A stretch of DNA of 64,000 nt from Oscheius onirici. Its lineage: Eukaryota; Nematoda; Chromadorea; Rhabditida; Rhabditidae. Below are positions 10,722 through 22,476 of this stretch, one piece after another. A program made the position numbers and the translations under genes. Under the pieces are notes generated by a model. That model saw only the letters and a list, made by a program, of their open reading frames with translations. It made no database searches and was not told where the DNA came from. Numbering within the stretch: position 1 is the first letter of the stretch; every line of letters starts with the position of its first letter. The stretch is taken from positions 3,892,501-3,956,500 of the forward strand of contig OW051470.1 of NCBI GenBank assembly GCA_932521025.1, given 5' to 3'.

Positions 10722-11394
10722 CTGTGTAGAATGGTTCGAAAGGACCGCCTCCTGAAGCTGTGCTTTGGCCACGCCTACTTGCTCAAAAGTGTTTTGACTA
10801 CATTAAAGACAGAAACGAGTTCAATGAGCAAAGAAGAGGAAGATGTGTACTGTGAATCGGAGCTGCAAGAGTCGAATGACCAAATTTGGACGAGAATGGG
10901 AACGGACTACGATAGATAATAAGCTGGTTGGGAGAAAATAAGTTGTTCTCGAACTATGTGTTTAGTGTCAGAAGACGAGAGTTTGGGTGCAAATAGCTTT
11001 TGCAGCGTCGGAGCAAGATACCGAACCAGACCACATGGTACAGGTTTAAAGAACTATCTAAATACGTCGGTAGCATCTCTGTGGGAATGTTTTAACTCGG
11101 TTTGAAGAAAAGTCATTGGAGACTTTGAAAGTTCTTCAGATAATCATTACTTTAGTCTATCAGTGAATCATCATGTTTTCGAAGGTACAAATCTCTCTTC
11201 CAAAACATTTCATGCTGCAGAGTCTAATTTCTACCGTATTTCGATTCTCGGACTGACTGCTTCCTCCTCCGTTCCCCTGTCACAAACAACTCCAATTCGA
11301 ATGAATCTCTAATTGTAGGAGTCGACACGATCGAGAGAGAGAGCTCCCACTCGCAAGCCATCGTGAGAATTCTATCAGGTACGAACTCGAGTCT
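10722..11394. other. Intergenic, no gene seen
   Basis: Between the neuropeptide gene start and the ABC transporter stop. No splice-consistent coding was found on either strand. Confidence 0.5.
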
Positions 11395-14189
11395 TTACTG
11401 GTTGAGATATGTTCTGACTAAAAAGGCGATATAGGCAATTACTCGAAGAGTGATAGTCATGGCGAGTAGAATGCCAATATCGAACCACTTGTTGGCCGGA
11501 TTGAAGTCGATGTTCTCTAGCACTTCCATTCCCGTTGTTGGACAACTTGAAAAGGCTGAAGTCACATTCACACAGCCTAAACTCGTATTCTTCTGGAAGA
11601 AGGACCTCAACCTTGGATGACATCAATGTTTTCCCACTCGTTGATTGCCAGAGCCTCATAGCCGTATTTGAAATAGGAAAGAGCCGCCAGCCAGTTGAAA
11701 TAGGAAGGAATGGCGTCGAAGGTGATGAAGAATCCTCCGAAGCTCATGATGGGAACGACAAAGATCGGGAGGAAAGTCATTGCGATGGCGACATCGGCAA
11801 AAATGGTCGCGACAGCATATGCTGAATTAGTTGAAAGACAACTAGGAAAAATAACCTACAGATGGAAATGGCAACATTCGTGATCATGATGGCTACGAGA
11901 GAAGAGAACAGAAAAGGAAGGAAGGCAGGATACAAACCAGACATCCAGTAGACAATGAGGTTGTAGATGAAGGGTAAGGCTATGAACTGTGGCAACTAAA
12001 ACACAGCTGTATCTTTTCAGAGAATCCGTTACCTCTGCCAAATTCTTTGCTAAAAAGTAGGCACTCGTTCTGTAGACGCCATTGGCATTTTCTCTCAAAA
12101 CTATAGGCATCTCAGCCGTGATAACTGGCACATTCGGGAACTGGAGCATAAAGTTAATATTTCGAATATGATTGAAGAGGATTCCGTTGATAGAAATGAT
12201 AGTTTCCGGAGTGATTTTAGTGTTGAAATAGACGGTTCCAGTAATCAACGCTGTAATAACGATCTGGGCCAGTCTAGCCTTCATGAGCATCGGGTCGCGA
12301 ATTACTGTCAGCCAAGCTCTCCAGAAAAGAGCAGCAAACTGGGCTGCGAAGGAAGCAGCATATCTAAACAAGTTTTAAGCTCAACAAAGATGGGCTCACT
12401 CTTGACTGAAGAAGGATTTGTTCGAACTGATTGTGCTCTCCGTTCGACTTCTTTCGCCTACTTCCTGAAATGGTTTAGTCCACTAGAACCTTGCCTCACC
12501 TTATTTGCCTTCCCTATCTCCATGATGGCCTTTCCATGGTCACTTTTCAAAAAACCATCGCGGATTCTCTAAATATATCAGACTCGCTCTCTAATGAACT
12601 CACAGCAATGGTTTTGAGTGAGGTGGTCCTATCCCGGTCGATAACGGCCAGAGTTCTGATAAGATGGTCAGCTGGGTTGAAGTAAGGAGGACAGGGATAT
12701 CCCCATCTGTTTTTATCTTAGATTGGTTTTTGGAAATGACTTACTTGGCAAAATTGGGAGCAGCTTCGCTGGCCGGTCCGAGGTAGATGATTCTGCCACA
12801 AGCCATCAAGCATACACTGAAAAACTGACTGTACATTGAGAGAATAGTCATACTTGTGGAAGAGACTGTAGACTTGACTGCTCGGCTGATGAATGGTAAT
12901 GACGATAGTCATTCCGCCTTCGGCCAAACCTCGTAAGGCCGACACAACATTTCCAGCCATGAAGGCATCGAGACCCGAGGTCGGCTCATCACAAAATAGG
13001 ATTTTCGGGCAGGTTAGAATCTAAACTTCCTGTTGCAAGGAAATATATACTGATATAACCTCTGAAGCAAAGGCAAGACGTTTCTTTTCTCCACAAGAGA
13101 GTCCTTTGACTCCGGGAATATTGATGACAGTGTCTGAACAGTTCAGCAGACCCATCTGAATAGATTGTTTTATGTTTTGCTCACACCATACCTGTTGAAT
13201 GACAATTTCTACTCTGTGCTCCCTTTCAAACTTGGTATACTGAGTTCCCATTCGGAGTTTGGCCATAAACTGAAGATGTTCTCTCACAGTCAACGTCCCG
13301 ACAAACATGTCGTGCTGCTGTACAAAGGCAGAAACTTCTCGCAATTTCCACTTGCTGACTCTTTGTCCATCCAACATAACTGTTCCCTGAATCGAAGTGT
13401 CTCTACTTCCCGCGCAAATACTCACTTGAACATCGAGATTGGCCAGATTCCTAGAGGTCAAAACATTCAGAAGAGTCGTTTTGCCGGCTCCACTGCAAAA
13501 CAACTGTTAGAAACTGAATAAACAAAAGGAACACAGAGGGTAAAAGAAATTGATTTATTGTAGACGAGTTGGAATTCTGTCCTCTTCGAGTGAGGAACCC
13601 GGAGCAGCCAAGACTATTTCTCCAGAAGGCGGCTCCCTGTGGCAGATGTTCCCGATGAGAATTGGTCCATCGTCCTTCTTCTCTTCAGTCGTCTCTTCTC
13701 GTTTTTGTCCTAGACAGTAGCAGACGCAAAGAGCCGAGCCGAGCGCTAACAGGACGAAGACGACGAGAACGATGACGAGCCACAACATGCGCCACTAACC
13801 TGCTTCCCATAATGGCGAGAAGTCGTCCAGCTTCAGCTATTCCACTTACTAAAACAAGTAAAAAAAGTTTTTTTATTTGAAGTCATTACCATTGTGAAGA
13901 ATTTCTTTGTACTTCTTGGGTTTATTTGATTGTTTCAGACGATCTTTCAAAGAAGAAGCACGAATCTCTGGGCCAGTGACATTTATCGAGGACCAGTACA
14001 GGTTACAACTGCAAAATATTCTTATCAGATGAACAGTTTGTTGAAAGCTGTTGCCCCGAAAGATTATTTACTCGAGAAAGAGAAAAGGAAGAAAATTACT
14101 CACCCTTCAGGAACCTGTATCAGTTCCGTCTTTGGATCGTTCGAAATGGACGAGGATTCGATGAGCGGCACGTTTTCCGGGTCGATCAT
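11395..14189 (-). CDS. ABCG/WHITE-family half transporter
   Basis: Multi-exon ABC half transporter with the ATPase domain first and six membrane helices after, the ABCG order. The start [20 protein letters not shown] (ATG 14187-14189) leads to an exon block [20 protein letters not shown], then [20 protein letters not shown]. Walker A is [14 protein letters not shown], split by a 320-base intron. The signature is [14 protein letters not shown], Walker B is [13 protein letters not shown], and the H-loop is [15 protein letters not shown]. Membrane part: [14 protein letters not shown], the [20 protein letters not shown] connector, [17 protein letters not shown], and [19 protein letters not shown]. 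The tail is [11 protein letters not shown]...[16 protein letters not shown] and a stop at 11395. Such proteins dimerise and export lipids, pigments or xenobiotics; the substrate here is unknown. The thioesterase gene lies just upstream on the same strand. Confidence 0.9.
13555..13788 (-). CDS. Nested small single-pass membrane protein
   Basis: A 77-codon frame lies wholly inside the ABC transporter intron (about 13815-13500), same strand. It opens with [20 protein letters not shown], a strong signal anchor, then Cys residues and a charged tail ([18 protein letters not shown]). An AATAAA signal follows the stop at about 13546-13551. The intron is eight times longer than the regional norm, and the only thing that fills it is this frame. 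It could be an independent nested gene or a retained-intron isoform of the transporter that ends early. No homologue recognised. Confidence 0.5.
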   Translation of the reverse strand: MLWLVIVLVVFVLLALGSALCVCYCLGQKREETTEEKKDDGPILIGNICHREPPSGEIVLAAPGSSLEEDRIPTRLQ

Positions 14190-14292
14190 CCCAGAAGTGG
14201 CTATCAAAAAGGGTAGCTGTGCTAACGTTATCTATCGTAAGGAGGAAGGCGGCGTTCAATTGATTACGGACTACAGATAAGGACATAATATC

Positions 14293-14298
14293 TTTATT
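14293..14298 (-). terminator. poly(A) signal of the thioesterase gene
   Basis: AATAAA on the minus strand, about 115 bases after the thioesterase stop and 104 bases before the ABC transporter ATG. The spacing fits a two-gene operon. Confidence 0.5.
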
Positions 14299-14413
14299 AG
14301 AGGAAGGTCAGAACTGTGGAACATGGCCGTTGATGGGAGTCTGATTCGGGAGAAGAGCCAATGTGTGTTTGCCCTGGAAACTTGTACCGATTGATGAGAA
14401 CAGTTTTCGAGAG

Positions 14414-15114
14414 TTAGAACTGGACAATCGGTGAATCCTTATAGTGAGCGAGATGAATAGTGTGTTTTCCCTGAAGAGGACGGCGGGTTAGACACAGAAC
14501 ATAGAACAGACAAACACTCACCTTGGCACAGATCTTGTTGTCACTCTGTCTCCTGAACTCGCATTCCGTGAAAGCGATACTCCTTCCAATCTAGATTCTC
14601 TTCAGATAAGAAAGAAAGGACAGTTTTACCTTCAAAACTGTGGCTTCGATGGTAAGCGTGTCTCCGATCTTGGCCGGCAAAAGATAACTGCAAGTTTTTT
14701 TTTTACCAAAAAAAAATAATATATCAAATCTCACCTGACAGCCAACTCGACCGAGGCCATTCCCACAGATTTTACAGTGACTCCGACAGCTCTGGCAGTG
14801 ATTCTAAATAGAGAAATCGATTGGAGGAGAAAGAGTCACTTGCATATCACAGAGACTGGCAGTAAATCCGCCATGGAGAGTACCCTGAATAGTTTTTAGT
14901 TTCCCAAAATACAAACCAGAAATACCTTCGAATTGAGATGTTCCGGCTCCAGTTTCAGCTCACAGATGATCTTGTTCTTGTTGGCGAAAATGGGACGGAC
15001 CTTGGCTCCGACGCGATTGAAATCCTCGAGTTTGGAGAGACTGGCAAAGGCTGTTTTGACGTCCTCGAGATCCAAATCGCAGTTGACTGATGAATTGTCC
15101 TGTGATGGAGCCAT
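14414..15114 (-). CDS. Acyl-CoA thioesterase, ACOT13/THEM2-like hotdog protein
   Basis: The start MAPSQDNSSVNCDLDLEDVK (ATG 15112-15114, just after a TTTAG acceptor) leads through FNRVGAKVRPIFANKNKIIC to the hotdog core GTLHGGFTASLCDM, then ITARAVGVTVKSVGMASVEL, LLPAKIGDTLTIEATVLKIG and ECEFRRQSDNKICAKGKHTI, ending DSPIVQF and stop. The HGG motif and the following D/T helix match the 4HBT family of THEM2, which hydrolyses medium to long acyl-CoA, mostly at mitochondria. An upstream in-frame Met (15243) would add a basic, hydroxylated leader that could be a mitochondrial signal, but a TTTAG acceptor separates it. The final exon has a 56-base near-copy inside the kinase pseudogene at 16818-16873. 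Confidence 0.85.
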
Positions 15115-16114
15115 TTCTAAACTACTTCTTGAAGAAACTTGAAAGAAACGGAAAAAGGAACGAACCAGAGCGGCCTTCAGAGGAAACTGAATGGTTCCAG
15201 ACAATCTCGACTTGTCAGAACTTGTCAACATGGCAAGTGTCAAACAAAGGAATTCTGTTTTGGAACGACCTCATCGTGTCCAAAACAGACTGACGACCTT
15301 TGAAAAATGGAAAGCTGATAGTGACCCTGCCCCTAAAATAGACCAATATGCCATGGAATAAGAAGGAAGAGGCTAATTTAGTCTCTGGGCGACAAACTAC
15401 CAGACCTCTGAATAAAAAAAACATCCAGGGATTTGAAATCAAGAAGAGAGGAGAAGGAAAAGCCGAAGGCAATTGACTTGTTCCCTTGGATGCTCTCTCA
15501 CACAAATTGAGTTTTGACAGAAATAGAAGAGGAGGAGGATGAGACGGATGGTTAAAGGACTGTCTGACGTATCTGGTCAAGGACAGTCGCTCCAGAGAAC
15601 ACCCGCCAGCTGGTCAATTATAAAGGAGAAGACAAATTGAAAGGGACTAACGCTGTCTGGAGATTCGTTGATAATGGGAAAAGAAAACACTGTTGAGATT
15701 TTGCAAGAGTTCTGTGATAAGGAGAGAACCGGGATGAGGCGACTTTGTCGTTTTGAACAGACAAGAGTACAGAAAAAGAGTAGATTGTTAATCTCAATCT
15801 GATGAGTGTCCCATTTGCATCCCTAATGTCGACAGTGTCTAACAATAAGATACATCTAGAACAAACCATGGTCCTTAAACAATCAACCTGATCCATCAAA
15901 AACTCTAGGATTCTCCGTCGTTCTCGGAACGCTGGCAGATGATTGCTAAAAATTCTCTTCTGTAGCGTGTGATTCCACTGGAACTGAAGCCAACTTGTTA
16001 CGAAAAACCAAAACAAATCTTCAATCTCCCAGCGATTCCGATTGTTATATTTGCCAACTATTTTTTGAAAATAATTTATATTGTTTCCGTGAAAAATAAC
16101 AATCTTGGGAGACG
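15115..16114. other. Intergenic, no convincing gene
   Basis: Several open frames exist on the minus strand, the longest of 132 codons at 15618-16016. They lack splice continuity, domains or biased composition, and are best taken as chance. Confidence 0.45.
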
Positions 16115-17517
16115 TTGGAAGGAGCTCGTCAGTTTAAAGGAAAGATGGAGGTAGTTATACACTCGTATCGTCATACAGTATTTTGTAGAAAAAGAAAAGA
16201 TCTAAAATTAAAGAGAAGAAAAATAACCAGAAACAAGAAGAAAGATGATACCTCCTCATCTTCGAGTTCTTCTGGCCGATCGGTTCAGAGCAAAGCCTCT
16301 GCTCCGATTCAAGTAGTTCTGTCCGTCTCAAAAGAAAGAATCGAAATGCCCGGAGCAGTATCAATCACTCATCCAGACACGTATCTTTCAAGTATTGTAT
16401 CGGACGATCGTGGAGATCTTGAATTCACAGAAACACTGTCGAAAACACAGGCTGACTGTCTTGACAAACATCTTCGAGATCACGCTGAACTGTCTAATGG
16501 AGACGAGTTTCTGATTGAGGAAACCAATGGAGCTGTTCAGTATGTCATTCAAAGTAGTAGGTTCACTTTGTAAGTCTCCTAAAAGAAGTTCAGAGTACAA
16601 CGAAGGCAGATATTGTGCCCTTTACTTGGTTACTAGAAGTTCCTGGAAGGCTGGCAGACATTTGGAGGATAGTGTTATCTACATGATGAAGACACAGCTG
16701 CGAAAGAACAGTACTAGATGTCCACTTCTGATCAAACGAGAATTCATCGTATTGAAAACAATTTCAGCGAAAAATAAGAAATTTGCTCCAAATCTGATAG
16801 ACACTGGAAAGGTCTGTGAGAGTTAGAACTGGACAATCGGTGGATCCTTATAGTGAGCGAGATGAATAGTATGTCTGCCATACATCGTAATGGGACTGCT
16901 GGACATGAACCTCGAGAAATTTCGTCAAACCAATGGATCTCCCTTCCAACTGCCCTTTTTGTGGCCAGAGAAATTCTCATCGCTTTGACTGAGCTGCACG
17001 ACTTGAACTTCATTTACTGAGATTGCAAACCAACTAATATTGCCTTCGGTGTGGGCAAAGAAGCTAGAAAAATTTTCTTGATGGACTTTGGAGAAACAGT
17101 GAGACCGGGCATGGTCATAAGGTAAATTATACGATCATTGTGAACTATATCTTTAGACTAGGAGTGCCGGACGGACACACTCTTCCCTACTGGAGCATTG
17201 ACTGTCACAAAAAGCAGAAAGTCTCCAAAAAGACCGACTTCGAGTCCTGGTTCTATACAGTCATCGATCTGCCTCAGATGGGTAGTCTACCTTGGAAGAA
17301 CAATAGGAAACTGAAAGATGTCCTGACTGCGAAAGAACATTTCTGGAAGAGCAAAGACTATGAAAGCAGTCTGAATGAGCCTGTTCTAGTAACTATTGGG
17401 GAAATGATCAGGAAAAACGAGAGCAAGAGTGGCCAAAAGATAGTCGAACTATTGACAAAGGCCTTGGACTATCAAATGAACGGAGCCAAGTTCGTAGCAG
17501 ACTGGATGAAGAAGTAG
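16115..17517 (+). pseudogene. Decayed TTBK-like kinase
   Basis: The 5' part (16115-16573) is an open frame with a Lys-rich and a Ser-rich stretch, perhaps the old N-terminal region. Kinase remnants follow: FKVVGSL, an ATP-site-like block VIYMMKTQL, and LPYIVMGLLDMNLEKFRQTN. Then comes a frame change to LPTALFVAREILIALTELHD, and LNFIY-stop-DCKPTNIAFG, where TGA stands at the arginine of the HRD catalytic triad. DFGE (MDFGETVRPG) and the TTBK segment GHTLPYWSIDCHKKQ with an SWFYTVIDL helix follow, ending at 17517. A 56-base piece of the thioesterase gene interrupts the region at 16818-16873. A stop in the catalytic loop, a frameshift and an insertion together make it a pseudogene. The 3' part remains well conserved, so the decay may be recent. 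Confidence 0.8.
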
Positions 17518-17779
17518 AGAAGAGATGTACACTTGATGTATAAAGACATTCATCTCTTCCAGTTTTTTCCCACTTAATTTTTTGTGTGGTATTGATCATG
17601 TTTTCATCCACTTCCGTGTTCAATCGTCCTGGAACACCCCCAAACACTGACTAAAGCTTCTCTCCTCATACTCGGAACATAAAAACGAGGCACAGTCGAA
17701 AATGCAAATGTGGTCGGTCAATCCCCGATTGATTCCTTTATAAGTGAGAACAGGAAGACCACCATCACTTCTGCTGACA

Positions 17780-19508
17780 ATGGTCGTTCAGTCTTCCTCT
17801 TCAGGGTACTTTTTACTCACTCATTTTTGAAAAGTAATCTTCAGTCTGAAGACAGTTCTGGACGAGAGAACAACCCAATGGAACAGCATCTATGTCTGTG
17901 TCTTCATGCAATTCATAGTTGGCATACAGGTTTAAACGTTTCGCGGTTTGGTAATATACTTTGTGTTCAGATCAGCATTTATTTTATGTCCATGTGGCCC
18001 TTCCTGAGTGGAGTAGGTAGATTCTCTTCTTCCAGTACCTGTATCTTCAGCTCGACTCTTCAACTTCTCTCAACTTTCTCGGTTGGGTCATTGCTTCGTG
18101 TAGTTTCGGCTGTTCCATAGCCAATCCTCTATTCGGATACTGGAATCAAAAGACGATGTCTGTGAAGCAACCAACAATCTGTGGCTTCCTACTCTCAGCT
18201 CTCGGACAATTGTTCTACGCCTTGTTGCCGATCTTCCCTTCGGACCAAATAAAGTGGATTATGATGGCTGCTCGTCTGGTGACAGGTTTCGGAACAGGTT
18301 AGTCTTTCTCGTTCTACTGACAAATTTTCTTTAAAAGGATCTATCGCCGTGCTTCGAGCCTACATAGCCACAGCAGCTACTCCTTCGGATCGTCTAAAAG
18401 CCATCTCTTATGGAACCGGAGGATGGGTTCTCGGTATTTCCTTTGGACCCGCTCTACAGGTTGACTGTCTTAGCCGAAATTGACTCCAATTCAGGCAATG
18501 TTCACTCCAGTTGGGAAAGGTTGGACTGTGGGCGCTCTTGTTCTCAACATGTACACTTTACCTGCCTTTATTATGGTCGCAATCACGGTTCTCTCTTGCC
18601 CAGTATTGTGGTTCTTCTTGAGTGAGGAATATGCGGGAGTCATTGACAAGAAGGACCAAGAGAGTGAGATTATTCTTCCTTTTCTGTCGAATAAGAGATT
18701 CAGTGAGCAATATAAAAATCCCGAAATACAAACTGGGTCCAGCCCTCATCTGTATTTGGAACTGGATCTGCTGTTCAATGGTAGCCACCAACATTGAAGT
18801 GTAAGAGCTCTTCTCCAGACCTGTCTATTTTTAGAATGTCGACCCCGTTGTCGACAGTAATGTTCGGATGGAATGATTCTACTTCTGTCCTGTACAATGG
18901 TATTATGCAGTGCATCTCTTGTCTCATTTCAGTCTTCAACTACTACGTTATTGGTTCAACCCGAATCGGAAAAATGTAAAAAGAGTCAAAGTTAACCTAC
19001 TCAACTTTGCAGAGATACTCGGAAACAGATCATTTTCGGACTTTCGGTCTTTATCATCTACCATCTGTTGACCTTCCCCTGGCCATTCTACGATGGTTCT
19101 TTGAAATATATTCCGGATGCAAACAGTTCTGCAGAGGTCGGAGGCTGCGACAGATCATATTCCTGGTGTGAAAATACAGCACCAATCCCGCTCTATCTCT
19201 ACGTCTTCTGTTTCGTCGTTCTCCAAGGATTCGCTTTCCCGTTCGTCGGATCCCCTTCAGCCACGCTCTATTCAGAGATTCTTGGTCCCCGACCACAGGG
19301 ACTGATGCAAGGAATGTACTCGTTTGGAGGATCCTTTGCTCAGTTTGTCGCTCCCATCATGGCCAGCTACATCTTTGAACAAACAGGCTACGAATTGATC
19401 TACGTTGTTCAAATAGGAACTCTTTCCCTCGCCGTTCTTTTCATGATCTTCTTCTACCAACAACTCGTCCCGTTACAGTTGAAACGAACTGGAGATACTT
19501 CCGCCTAG
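17780..19508 (+). CDS. Major facilitator transporter, MFSD8/CLN7-like
   Basis: The start ATG at 17780 gives MVVQSSSSG, spliced in phase to LKTVLDERTTQWNSIYVC. The first membrane pair is followed by YFMSMWPFLSG and then the MFSD8-type block NFLGWVIASCSFGCSIANPL and FGYWNQK. Further blocks are ARLVTGFGTGSIAVLRAYIA with TPSDR, GGWVLGISFGPALQ, YTLPAFIMVAITVLSC, and a late half with FVVLQGFAFPFVGSPSATLY and QGLMQGMYSFGGSFAQFVAP. The C-terminus is QLKRTGDTSA. Introns are 35-50 bases. MFSD8 is a lysosomal membrane protein; loss causes CLN7 disease in people, and the transported species is debated (chloride and phosphodiesters have been proposed). Nematodes carry several paralogues, so the exact orthology is not certain. 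Confidence 0.85.
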
Positions 19509-19795
19509 TGATCTGTTGTTTGTTGTTACTTACGGGTAAATTATTTTCAACTCTTGCTTATGCCAATGTCCCAGTTCAAAAGTGGTGGAAGTTACTAGAT
19601 GTCTTCTGCTTATATGTACCAGAGCGGAGCAGTTTTCTCATAGCTTGTCGTTTGACTACTAATCCGAACAAGTTACGAGAGCATCTGCGAAAACTAAAAG
19701 CATTTAAAATCTTTTTTCAAAACTCCAAAAACAAATAAATTAGCTTTGGAAAGAGTTACCATAAGACAAACCAGGGAAAGCCGCGAGTTCCATCG

Positions 19796-21140
19796 ATGCA
19801 GCCGCCGAAGAAGGTCTCCTCCGATTCGAAAATAGTCTCCACCATCCGTCCGACGACCGTCAAGAAGAGGTCGACAGCCATCTCACCTCCCAGGAACAGA
19901 TCCAGTCTGACGGACAACTCGGACGAGAAAGGAAATCGTTCCCAGATGCGAAGCTGTGTGCAAGCCGCTGTCGTATCGAACGAATCCCTAGGAGTCAAGA
20001 AGACTGAGAGCAAGGCCAGCTTTGGTATGTTCGACTATCTCGCTCAAACCCATCTGCTCAGACCACTCGACGGAGGACAGGTCTGCCGAGGAGGAGACCA
20101 AGCGTCGTACCAAGATCAGTGCAGCTTTCGGATTCCTGCCGGACATTCCAAAAACCTTCTTCCATGTCGTCCAAGTGCCGTACAAGCTGTCGCCAAAAGA
20201 CAAGGAGATGGACGTTCAGTTCTCTAACTCGATGGTCGTCCGACTCATCCCCAAAAGCAGCTGCCTCCTTCCATATCTCCTCGTTGGCGACCAGATCCTC
20301 GAAGTCAACGGACTTCCTATGATGACGCCAGAAGAGTTCGCGGTCTCGGTCTTCCTACAGACGAAAGGAACAATCCGACTGGTTCGACCGTGGAACAACA
20401 CACACTGTGGAGATCGTCTTCCGACCAAGCGAAACAAAGACACGTCGTATCTGATTGTCGACTTCTACAAGCTGCCGGGCATGTTGAATGGATTCGAAAT
20501 TTTGAAGACAGACAAGCGACCCGAAGTCACTTCGACCACTCCTGGACATCGAGGACCACATTCTTTCATGGTCAAAGATCGTCTTCTCGATGTCGATTCC
20601 ACTCCGGTAAGTATTTGTTCAATTCTCTTTGGTTAATGCCAGATTTAGACTCAGCAACTGCAGTCGGCTGAGATTCGTCGCCGATTTACCCGAACTCTCA
20701 GTCAGCAGAATATCTGCAGTTTCCTGGTCGAACGTCCTCTGAGTCTCCGAAGCAGTCCCAACACGAGTCTCACAGCTAATCGTGCTGTCAAGCCGCAGCC
20801 AATCGAAATGGGTGACGATGCAGCCGAAATCGGAGCCCGAGAAGCTACTCGAATGAAAGCTATGGCAGATGGGTACAATGTGAGGTCGATCCTCAAAGGA
20901 GAGACGACCAACAACAACAACACGGCCACAAACACCAAGTCGGATGAGGAGCCGTTCGGAGGAGTGAAGAAGCCGCGTCGAGGCAAGAAGAAGAGCAACA
21001 GACGGTCCGTCAGCATCGATGGTCGGCTGAACAAGATCTCGAAGCTGCCATCGGACATTCGAGAGGGAACGCCGCTTCAGAAGGTCACCGCCAAGTCCGG
21101 AATCATCGGGTTCGTTCGCAACTACTTGACCCGCAACTAG
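19796..21140 (+). CDS. PDZ-domain protein
   Basis: Three exons: MQPPKKVSSDSKIVSTIRPT onward to KKTESKASF, a 38-base intron, then DHSTEDRSAEEETKRRTKIS and the PDZ-like core. A second intron lies near 20610-20650, and the tail ends TAKSGIIGFVRNYLTRN at 21140. PDZ hallmarks are LLPYLLVGDQILEVNGLPMM and PEEFAVSVFLQTKGTIRLVR. A second, weaker PDZ-like stretch may follow (DTSYLIVDFYKLPGMLNGFE with VKDRLLDVDSTP). The N- and C-terminal regions are basic and Ser-rich, with asparagine-rich and KKPRRGKKKSNRRS segments. PDZ proteins scaffold membrane proteins through their C-termini; worms have a family of such double-PDZ proteins of unknown role. AATAAA of the previous gene lies about 60 bases before the start. 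Confidence 0.8.
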
Positions 21141-22067
21141 CCCGAGTACAAAAATAACTTGAAATAAACATTTGCTGTATCTCTTTGTTGTTTACAAATA
21201 TTTCCTTTTGTACACAAATACCACATAGCGAGAGAAGTCTGCCAAAGAAAGAGGCAAAGACTACAAGTAACGGAACCAGTGTAAGAGAAGGGTCATAACT
21301 ACGGACTGATCAAAGTGACTATCTATTAGATTGAAGGGAGAGGAACTAGGGGATCGAAATCGACATATTGAGGCTGCCCAGACAGTCACAGATACAGGTA
21401 AAAGAGGGTCGATCACCGGAACTGGCTCTCCGGCACTCTTTCATAACGGCATACATTTCATCGGAACAACTCAACGGCTTCTCGAGCCGATTCCCCGATT
21501 CGAGCCAAACCTAAAGGTTTTGTCGATGATAGTATCATAGGGAATTCCAGCCAGTGTCACAATCTCCTATAGTAATACTCCTAAACTCTTTTCTAAAGGA
21601 AACCTTTCAAATCGGCATACCAGAAGCCCAGCAAACGCTTTTGGTCAAATAGGCCTCGGGACTGAGCCATTTCAACGGAATAACGCCCTTGCTGATCTTC
21701 ACCCGGTCGACTCAGTCGCTAATTTTTAGCTGTTTGTTCTCTCCAACCAAGATCTGTAATTATGCTGTCTAGTCCCCCCATCCTAAAAATGGGGTTGTCG
21801 GGTATCGGTGAGAGAAATCTTAATGAAATTGTTCATCAGTCGAGATGAACGAGGAACAGGCGCGCTTTAAGATGACTCGGAGATAGTAAGGAGCCGGATG
21901 AGACGACAGACAACAAGCTCTCATAATTGTGCCAATTGTGCAATTGTTAGAAACGCGAAGAATTGCCCTTCTGTGAGGAGAGAGGTACAGTTTCTGGCAG
22001 AACTTTTAATAAACTTCTATTAACTACGAATACGAAAAGGGAGTTTTCTCTACATTCCTGGTAAATT
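21141..22067. other. Intergenic, no gene seen
   Basis: AT-rich with many stops. A 69-codon frame at 21331-21540 has no support. No RNA gene recognised. Confidence 0.45.
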
Positions 22068-22476
22068 TTTGGTAATACTATAGCAGGCCCTCCCTTCAAA
22101 TATTTTGGCGCGCAATTATTGAAATCGGGATTTTCACCACTTTTCCATTATTTTTTCACGTTCTAGATGTGTTTATCGAGCTCGGCGTCAAATATAACCC
22201 CCAGGATGCCGAAATACTTGAAAAATTAAACGAAATACTTCAGAAAAAAGCAACATCGCTCACATAATGCACCCCCCGAGAGTTTATACAGATTTTTCAC
22301 AATTTTACTCGATTACACAATCGCCTTAAGGGTAGTTTTTGATGCTGAGTTTGATAAAAGCAGCTAGAACACGAAATAATACTGGTAAAATGGTGAAAAA
22401 CCCGAATTTAGGCAAGTTATGGCTTGCGCGCCAAAATATTTGAATGGAGGGGGGTGCCTGCTATAGTATTACCAAA
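22068..22476. mobile_element. Foldback MITE, family 1
   Basis: Terminal inverted repeats open with TTTGGTAATACTATAGCAGG and can be aligned with small gaps over about 125 bases (22068-22192 against 22476-22340). Landmarks are AAATATTTTGGCGCGCAA and TTCTAG(A/C)TG. No coding capacity. A related right arm lies at about 26788-26920, so the family is dispersed. Confidence 0.8.

Noticed and set aside
10434-10919. 161-codon plus-strand frame over the neuropeptide 5' region
   Set aside because: It is antisense to the signal-peptide exon, has no domain, and its composition follows the complement of the other strand.
15618-16016. 132-codon minus-strand frame between genes
   Set aside because: No homology, no splice partners and no bias; long enough to tempt but unsupported.
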